DNA of 9,759 nt from JBJXFK01 sp046155505. Its GTDB lineage: Bacteria; Planctomycetota; Phycisphaerae; UBA1845; Fen-1342. Location of the stretch: assembly GCA_046155505.1 (NCBI GenBank), contig JBJXFK010000358.1:1-9759 (forward strand), in the 5' to 3' direction. Shown one piece after another: positions 6,031 through 9,759 of the stretch (within the stretch, counting starts at the first letter, position 1; the number at the start of each line of letters is the position of its first letter). Under the pieces are notes generated by a model. That model was not told the DNA's origin. It was given only the letters and a program-made list of their open reading frames with translations, and searched no databases. The translations under genes were made by a program, and so were the position numbers.

Positions 6031-6630
6031 GTGAATCCGTCTAGTCCACATCCGCAGGCTACCGACGCCGAATTGGTATCGCGGGCGCAGCGCGGCGACC
6101 GTGCGGCTGCCGCTGCGCTGGTGCTGAGGTATCAGGACCGGGTGTACAACACATGCTATCGCATGTGCCATCATCACGCCGACTCGCTGGATCTGGCACA
6201 AGGGGCGCTGCTGCGAGCGTTGCAGGCGCTGCCGAATTTTGAGTCGCGATCGAATTTTTTCACGTGGCTGTTTCGCATCGTCGTGAACCACGTTTTGACG
6301 CATCGCCGCCGCAAGCGGCCCGAATCGCCGCTGCGACTGAGCGACGACGATACACACGGTCACGAGCCGACGTCGATGGAGGACGACGACCCGAGCGTTT
6401 CGACGCAGCGTGAAGAGTTGCACGAGCGGCTGCACGATGCGATCAGTCGGCTGGAAGACGAATTTCGCACCGTGGTGGTGCTGAAAGATATCGAGGGAAT
6501 GGACTACGCACAGATTTCGGAGGTGCTCGACATTCCGATCGGCACCGTCAAGAGTCGCATACACCGCGGACGCATGATGCTGCGCGCCATGCTGCAAGCG
6601 GTTGGAGAGTTGCCCGATGGCCGCCAGTGA
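6031..6630 (+). CDS. ECF-family RNA polymerase sigma factor
   Basis: The predicted protein has 199 residues from GTG 6031, a normal ECF length. Region 2 runs about residues 10-100: DAELVSRAQRGDRAAAAALV, then a YQDRVYNTCYRMC core, LDLAQGALLRALQALPNFE, and the FFTWLFRIVVNHVLTHRRRKR segment that recognises the -10 region. A short acidic linker (about 101-130) leads to region 4: LEDEFRTVVVLKDIEGMDYA, then QISEVLDIPIGTVKSRIHRGR, the helix-turn-helix for the -35 element. There is no region 1.1 or 3. It should direct core polymerase to stress- or envelope-type promoters. The usual QE/QD after region 2.2 reads QG here, a mild oddity. The gene overlaps the next one by 14 bases, the usual arrangement for a sigma and its anti-sigma. 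A longer start (TTG 5854) would add 59 non-conserved, repeat-derived residues. Confidence 0.92.
   Translation: MNPSSPHPQATDAELVSRAQRGDRAAAAALVLRYQDRVYNTCYRMCHHHADSLDLAQGALLRALQALPNFESRSNFFTWLFRIVVNHVLTHRRRKRPESPLRLSDDDTHGHEPTSMEDDDPSVSTQREELHERLHDAISRLEDEFRTVVVLKDIEGMDYAQISEVLDIPIGTVKSRIHRGRMMLRAMLQAVGELPDGRQ
6604..6609 (+). promoter_or_regulatory. Ribosome binding site of the anti-sigma-like gene
   Basis: GGAGAG inside the end of the sigma gene, 7 bases before the ATG at 6617. It decides this start over the TTG at 6602. Confidence 0.6.
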
Positions 6631-8275
6631 CGCGGACAAATTGCTCGATGATCTCTCGGCGTATCTCGACGGCGAACTCGACGCCGACGGGGTACACGCG
6701 ATCAACGCGCTGCTCGAGCGCTCGCCGGACGCACGGCGACAGCTCGACGAACTGCGTCAGATCGCGGTGGAGCTGCGCGCCATGCCGCGCGCCGAAGCGC
6801 CCGACGATCTGCCGGCGGCGATTTTGCGCGGCTCGAACATCGGTCAGCGACGTAACGCGCTCGGCGTGGGTCGCGAGCTGTATCCGCGGCTTGGGCAATA
6901 CACCGGTATGGCCGCGGCGGCGGTGCTCTTTTTTGGATTGGGTACGCTGATTGCGCCGTATTTGCCGCGAATGACGCGCGTCGATTCATCCGGCGGCGAG
7001 CTGCCGCTGGTGACGACGATCGGGCCGAGTACGGTCGCGCCGGCGATGCCAGTGGACCCTGCGGGCAGGGGTGAGCCGCCGACGGTGGCGCGGGCCGAGA
7101 TTGACGAGCGCAAGCTGAAGTCGCTCGGTTATGTGAGCGACACGCCGGATGACGAATCGCCGGCGATCACCGCTGAGGAGAGTTTGGCGCTCGCGGGCCG
7201 TGCGGCGGGTAGTGGCGGCGTGCGCGGCGGTACGGGCGATGCGGTGCCCAGTCGTCGCGCCGATCAGGCCAGCAGCGCCGCTGGTCCGTTCGTCAACGTC
7301 GTCGTCGAAACGCGCACGCCGGAGGAGTTTGAAAACGTCCGCCGCACGATCGATACGTGGAACAATTCTGCCAAGCAGGATGCAGCGCGGGCGATCGAGC
7401 GCGACGCGACGGGTGTAGTTGCCACGAATCAATATGCAACGCGGGTGCTGAGCGCGAACGTGCGCCCGGGCCGCGCGAATCGACTGATCGGACAGCTCAG
7501 TGAGGAATCGCCGAATCGCGTTGAAGTGTCGATGGCGTTCAACTCGGCCCAGGCACCGGCGGTGCAGCGATTGTTGCAGCGCGAGGATTCGTCAGCCGAC
7601 CCGAGCGGCGCGACGATTGCGATGCAGCCGCTGGCCGATAGCGACAAACGCGATGAAGCGTCGGCAAGCTCCGACAAGGATGAGCCGACGGTGGCGGCTG
7701 CCGCACAGCCGGGCCCGAAGGGACGCAACGGGGCGACGCGCGATGCCGTGACCGCGTCGCAACCTGCCAAGCTTGGATACATGCATCGCAGCACTGCGCC
7801 GACGAGCACGCGTCCGTCGAGCGGGCGGAGCGGCATCGCAGCCGCACCGTCGGCGGCGCCGGGACGATACGTCGCGCCGACGAGTACACCCAGCGCGACC
7901 AGCGGTGCGGCGACGGCGCGTGATGCCGATGACCCGCCGCGCGAAAAGTTGGTTCGGCGCTTGCCGGATGAGGCGGAATTGCCGCCGCGCGCCGCGGATG
8001 ACGAGCCGGGAGCTACGAACGAAAAGCCGACGGATACGACGCACGGATATTTCGCGTTGCGCACCGCAGTGCTCGCAATGGGACGACAGATCGACGGAGC
8101 GATTCAGACGGCGCTGGGGGTGGATGACGCTGAGCGTGTTGGCGCATCGCCCGAATCGGCGAGCGGCGGCGAATCAACGGATCCGAATTTCCCGCACGTT
8201 CCGATGACACTGCAACTGGTGGTGCACCCGCCTCCGACGATGAGCGCTCCGGCGAGTTCTGTTCCATCGCCTTGA
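6617..8275 (+). CDS. Membrane anti-sigma-like protein with long extracytoplasmic region
   Basis: The predicted protein has 552 residues. Residues 9-58 (LLDDLSAYLDGELDADGVHA and on) match the anti-sigma N-terminal helical pattern, but the H-x3-C-x2-C zinc ligands are absent (ALLERSPDARRQL), so this would be a non-zinc type. One membrane helix lies at about 95-116 (YTGMAAAAVLFFGLGTLIAP). After it come a linker, a possibly folded part at about 223-322 (FVNVVVETRTPEEFENVRRT and NQYATRVLSANVRPG), a low-complexity Ala/Ser/Pro/Thr/Arg part (about 325-480) with APTSTRPSS/APTSTPSAT-like repeats, and a short C-terminal part ending MTLQLVVHPPPTMSAP. It probably holds the sigma factor at the inner face of the membrane and senses a signal outside. 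At over 500 residues it is far longer than typical anti-sigmas (80-250). The role is inferred from the overlap with the sigma gene and the N-terminus. Confidence 0.75.
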   Translation: MAASDADKLLDDLSAYLDGELDADGVHAINALLERSPDARRQLDELRQIAVELRAMPRAEAPDDLPAAILRGSNIGQRRNALGVGRELYPRLGQYTGMAAAAVLFFGLGTLIAPYLPRMTRVDSSGGELPLVTTIGPSTVAPAMPVDPAGRGEPPTVARAEIDERKLKSLGYVSDTPDDESPAITAEESLALAGRAAGSGGVRGGTGDAVPSRRADQASSAAGPFVNVVVETRTPEEFENVRRTIDTWNNSAKQDAARAIERDATGVVATNQYATRVLSANVRPGRANRLIGQLSEESPNRVEVSMAFNSAQAPAVQRLLQREDSSADPSGATIAMQPLADSDKRDEASASSDKDEPTVAAAAQPGPKGRNGATRDAVTASQPAKLGYMHRSTAPTSTRPSSGRSGIAAAPSAAPGRYVAPTSTPSATSGAATARDADDPPREKLVRRLPDEAELPPRAADDEPGATNEKPTDTTHGYFALRTAVLAMGRQIDGAIQTALGVDDAERVGASPESASGGESTDPNFPHVPMTLQLVVHPPPTMSAPASSVPSP

Positions 8276-8290
8276 CGCCGGGCGGTGCGG

Positions 8291-9016
8291 TCAGTTGCGA
8301 TCGGGCATCGTGGGCGAAGGCGAGTCGCCCAAGTCGATCGATGTCGCGTTTCCGCGGCGCTGGCGAACGAGATATTCATCGGCCCGCACCAGCAACCCTA
8401 GAAATTCGCCGCCGCTGACGCGCCGCCACTCGCTGCCGCCGCGGGCGATGCCTTTGTACGTCAGCTCGCGCCAGGCATATCGACCGAGGCCGGTGAGCCA
8501 CCAGTTGACGCCGCTGCTGATGCCGCACGCACGGCAGATCATGAACCCGACGGCGGCGCGATCGAGATGTCCGTCGGCCGGTCGATCCCAAAGCTCGGAC
8601 ACGATCTTGCCGGCTTTCAGGCTGGCGACGAGTTCGTCATAACTGCCCGCGAAACTCTCACCCTTCCATAACGTGTAAATCGCGCGGCACGCCGGCTCGG
8701 CGGTGACGAACGGTTGATCGCTGATGTAGTCGACGAGCTCGGCGTTGCTTTCGGGCAGAGCGGCTTGCGATGCAGGCTGCGAAGTCGCCGGGGCGCGGTC
8801 GGACGTTGCACAGCCGGCGAGCGTGATCAGCCCGCAAATCGCCACGCTCCGCAAAACACGGGCGATCGAACCGTCACGCGTTGCTAATGGGGAGCATCGG
8901 CCTCCGGCCGGTGCAATTGCCGTGCGCACCGGCCGGAGGCCGATGCTCCCCGACGCGAGCGCCGCGCGCGATGCTTGTGCCGCGTCCGCGATTACTGGTC
9001 GCGCGTTCAAATTCAT
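8291..9016 (-). CDS. Lipoprotein of unknown function with in-frame palindromic repeat
   Basis: The predicted protein has 241 residues. The ATG at 9016 overlaps the TGA of the upstream barrel gene (TGATG) and is preceded by GGAG (9026-9023) at 6 bases, so coupled translation is likely. Residues 23-43 (GSIGLRPVRTAIAPAGGRCS) are encoded by a 63-bp palindrome (8889-8951). A lipoprotein signal follows (VLRSVAICGLITLAGC, Cys69), so the stretch before the hydrophobic core is over 50 residues, abnormally long. A TTG at 8854 would give a short normal signal, but it has no ribosome site. The mature part has a T/S/P/Q linker, then an unrecognised domain (about 90-225) with FMICRACGISSGVNWWLTGL and WRRVSGGEFLGLLVRADEYL. 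I cannot assign a family. It probably works in the envelope with the barrel protein. It converges on the anti-sigma gene with a 15-base gap. Confidence 0.75.
   Translation of the reverse strand: MNLNARPVIADAAQASRAALASGSIGLRPVRTAIAPAGGRCSPLATRDGSIARVLRSVAICGLITLAGCATSDRAPATSQPASQAALPESNAELVDYISDQPFVTAEPACRAIYTLWKGESFAGSYDELVASLKAGKIVSELWDRPADGHLDRAAVGFMICRACGISSGVNWWLTGLGRYAWRELTYKGIARGGSEWRRVSGGEFLGLLVRADEYLVRQRRGNATSIDLGDSPSPTMPDRN
8889..8951. repeat. 63-bp perfect palindromic repeat, copy 2
   Basis: Two perfectly complementary 26-base arms (8889-8914 and 8926-8951) flank an 11-base loop (8915-8925). The right arm is identical to 20-45. No target-site duplication is visible in the flanks. 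The unit is 21 codons long and contains no stop in any of its six frames. It lies inside the lipoprotein gene, in frame. It may be a REP/MITE-like element moved by an enzyme encoded elsewhere; no transposase is in this window. Confidence 0.9.
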
Positions 9017-9759
9017 CAGAAGCTCCACGTCAGGCCGGTGAGCAGAAAGCTGCGACTGCTGCGATCGCTGAACGACTCGCCGGGGAAGAACATGCCCCAG
9101 CGCACTGTCCACGATAGGTCGCTCGACAGTCGCCAGTTCACGAAATAGTCCATTTCCCAACCGACGTAGTTGTTGAATTCGTCGGCGGTGGAGTCGCTGA
9201 TCGCGGCCCGCTCGTGATGCTTGAAATACGCGAACCAGTTGGTGCCGAGCTCGAAATTCTCGAACAACTCGACCTCTTCGAACGGGTTGAAGCTGGCACC
9301 GGCTTTCAAGATGTGCAGATTGCTCGGCGTCAGGCCGGACGAGATACCCGTATCGCGAAAGCCGAAGCCGACAAAGCTGCGATCGACGCGGTCGCGCTGA
9401 TTGCCGCCGGCGGCGTTGGTGGGGCTAAAGATTCGATCTTGATCGCCGCTGGCAAACATATACTCGGCGGCGATGCGTGGGCGGGTCTTCATGCGAAACA
9501 GCTTTTCGATGCCGACGTCCCAGCCATATGCCCGCACATCGTCGCGGCTGTAAAAGTCGCCGTCGCCATAGCTCTTGCCGAACTCGAACACGCCTTCGAA
9601 CCAGTAGTTCAGATCGGTGACGATCGAGCCGCGCGAGCCGGCACCGAAGTAGCGCGTGTCGTACGCGTAGTTCTGCCGCGGATCCTGTGGCCGCTCGTCG
9701 GTGAAATCGTCGTTCCACAGGGCATACACAAACGGCTCGTGATTCTCGATGCCGGTGTA
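9016..9759 (-). CDS. AlgE-like outer-membrane beta-barrel, 3' part
   Basis: The frame runs off the window edge, so only the last 247 residues are seen; the GTG at 9729 is probably an internal valine. The sequence alternates amphipathic strands with polar loops and ends in aromatic strands (FLLTGLTWSF), with the terminal Phe typical of barrels inserted by the BAM machinery. The pattern RPRIAAEYMFASGDQD, a DRSFVGFGF strand, then NLHILKAGASFNPFEEVELF fits the alginate-export (AlgE, PF13372) family. It would be a passive outer-membrane channel; AlgE exports an anionic polysaccharide in Pseudomonas, but no alginate-pathway gene is visible here, so the substrate is open. Another porin-type barrel is possible. 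It is coupled to the lipoprotein gene by the TGATG overlap and shares its transcript. Confidence 0.7.
   Translation of the reverse strand, partial: YTGIENHEPFVYALWNDDFTDERPQDPRQNYAYDTRYFGAGSRGSIVTDLNYWFEGVFEFGKSYGDGDFYSRDDVRAYGWDVGIEKLFRMKTRPRIAAEYMFASGDQDRIFSPTNAAGGNQRDRVDRSFVGFGFRDTGISSGLTPSNLHILKAGASFNPFEEVELFENFELGTNWFAYFKHHERAAISDSTADEFNNYVGWEMDYFVNWRLSSDLSWTVRWGMFFPGESFSDRSSRSFLLTGLTWSF
9023..9026 (-). promoter_or_regulatory. Ribosome binding site of the coupled lipoprotein gene
   Basis: GGAG within the last codons of the barrel gene, 6 bases before ATG 9016. It supports this start although the resulting N-terminus is long. Confidence 0.55.

Noticed and set aside
6013..6705. 230-codon antisense frame over the sigma gene
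   Set aside because: The sense strand encodes an unmistakable ECF sigma factor; the antisense translation is His/Arg/Gln-rich without a domain.
7429..8064. 211-codon antisense frame over the anti-sigma-like gene
   Set aside because: It mirrors the low-complexity part of the sense gene and has no independent coding evidence.
8276..8290. Terminator between the converging anti-sigma and lipoprotein genes
   Set aside because: Only 15 bases, with no stem-loop or T-run that I can see.
9017..9160. N-terminal extension of the lipoprotein gene back to 9160
   Set aside because: It would overlap the barrel gene by 145 bases in another frame and adds sequence without signal-peptide character. The ATG at 9016 has a ribosome site and the stop/start overlap.
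1..9759. CRISPR array, tRNA, rRNA, transposase or phage genes
   Set aside because: I looked for evenly spaced direct repeats, tRNA TPsiC-like arms with matching stems, and known mobile-element proteins on both strands and saw none. The palindromes are dispersed, not arrayed.

Overview
The window looks like a piece of a high-GC planctomycete chromosome, most likely of the Phycisphaerae type. This is inferred from the protein families: a secreted FG-GAP beta-propeller ending in a dockerin-like pair of calcium loops, an ECF sigma factor followed by a long and unusual membrane anti-sigma-like protein, an AlgE-like outer-membrane barrel, and GC-rich palindromic repeats between genes. No rRNA, tRNA, transposase, CRISPR array or phage gene is visible.

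Layout: (1) 1-45 is the right part of a palindromic repeat cut by the window edge. (2) 151-2173, plus strand: a small kinase-fold protein, an unrecognised acidic protein, and a probable lipoprotein with DUF3060-like repeats. (3) 2174-2370: a convergent intergenic region packed with short palindromes. (4) 5390-2371, minus strand: a two-gene operon of exported beta-propellers. The first is a BNR/Asp-box protein whose probable signal peptide lies in a different reading frame. The second is an FG-GAP protein with the dockerin-like tail. (5) 5391-6030: a 640-bp divergent intergenic region with repeats, including a possible ECF-type promoter just before the sigma gene. (6) 6031-8275, plus strand: ECF sigma factor and overlapping anti-sigma-like membrane protein. 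(7) 9759-8291, minus strand: the 3' part of an AlgE-like barrel gene, translationally coupled to a lipoprotein gene that carries a complete 63-bp palindromic repeat in frame near its 5' end.

How the genes may work together: most products seem to act at or beyond the cell envelope (two lipoproteins, two secreted propellers, one outer-membrane barrel). The sigma/anti-sigma pair is the only regulator and could respond to an envelope signal, but nothing in the sequence ties the neighbouring genes to its regulon.

The most unusual features are the 63-bp palindrome (no stop codon in any of six frames, length divisible by three, second copy at the left edge with identical arm sequence but a different loop) and the out-of-frame signal peptide of the BNR propeller. 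I did not find a clearly new multi-gene defence or metabolic system.
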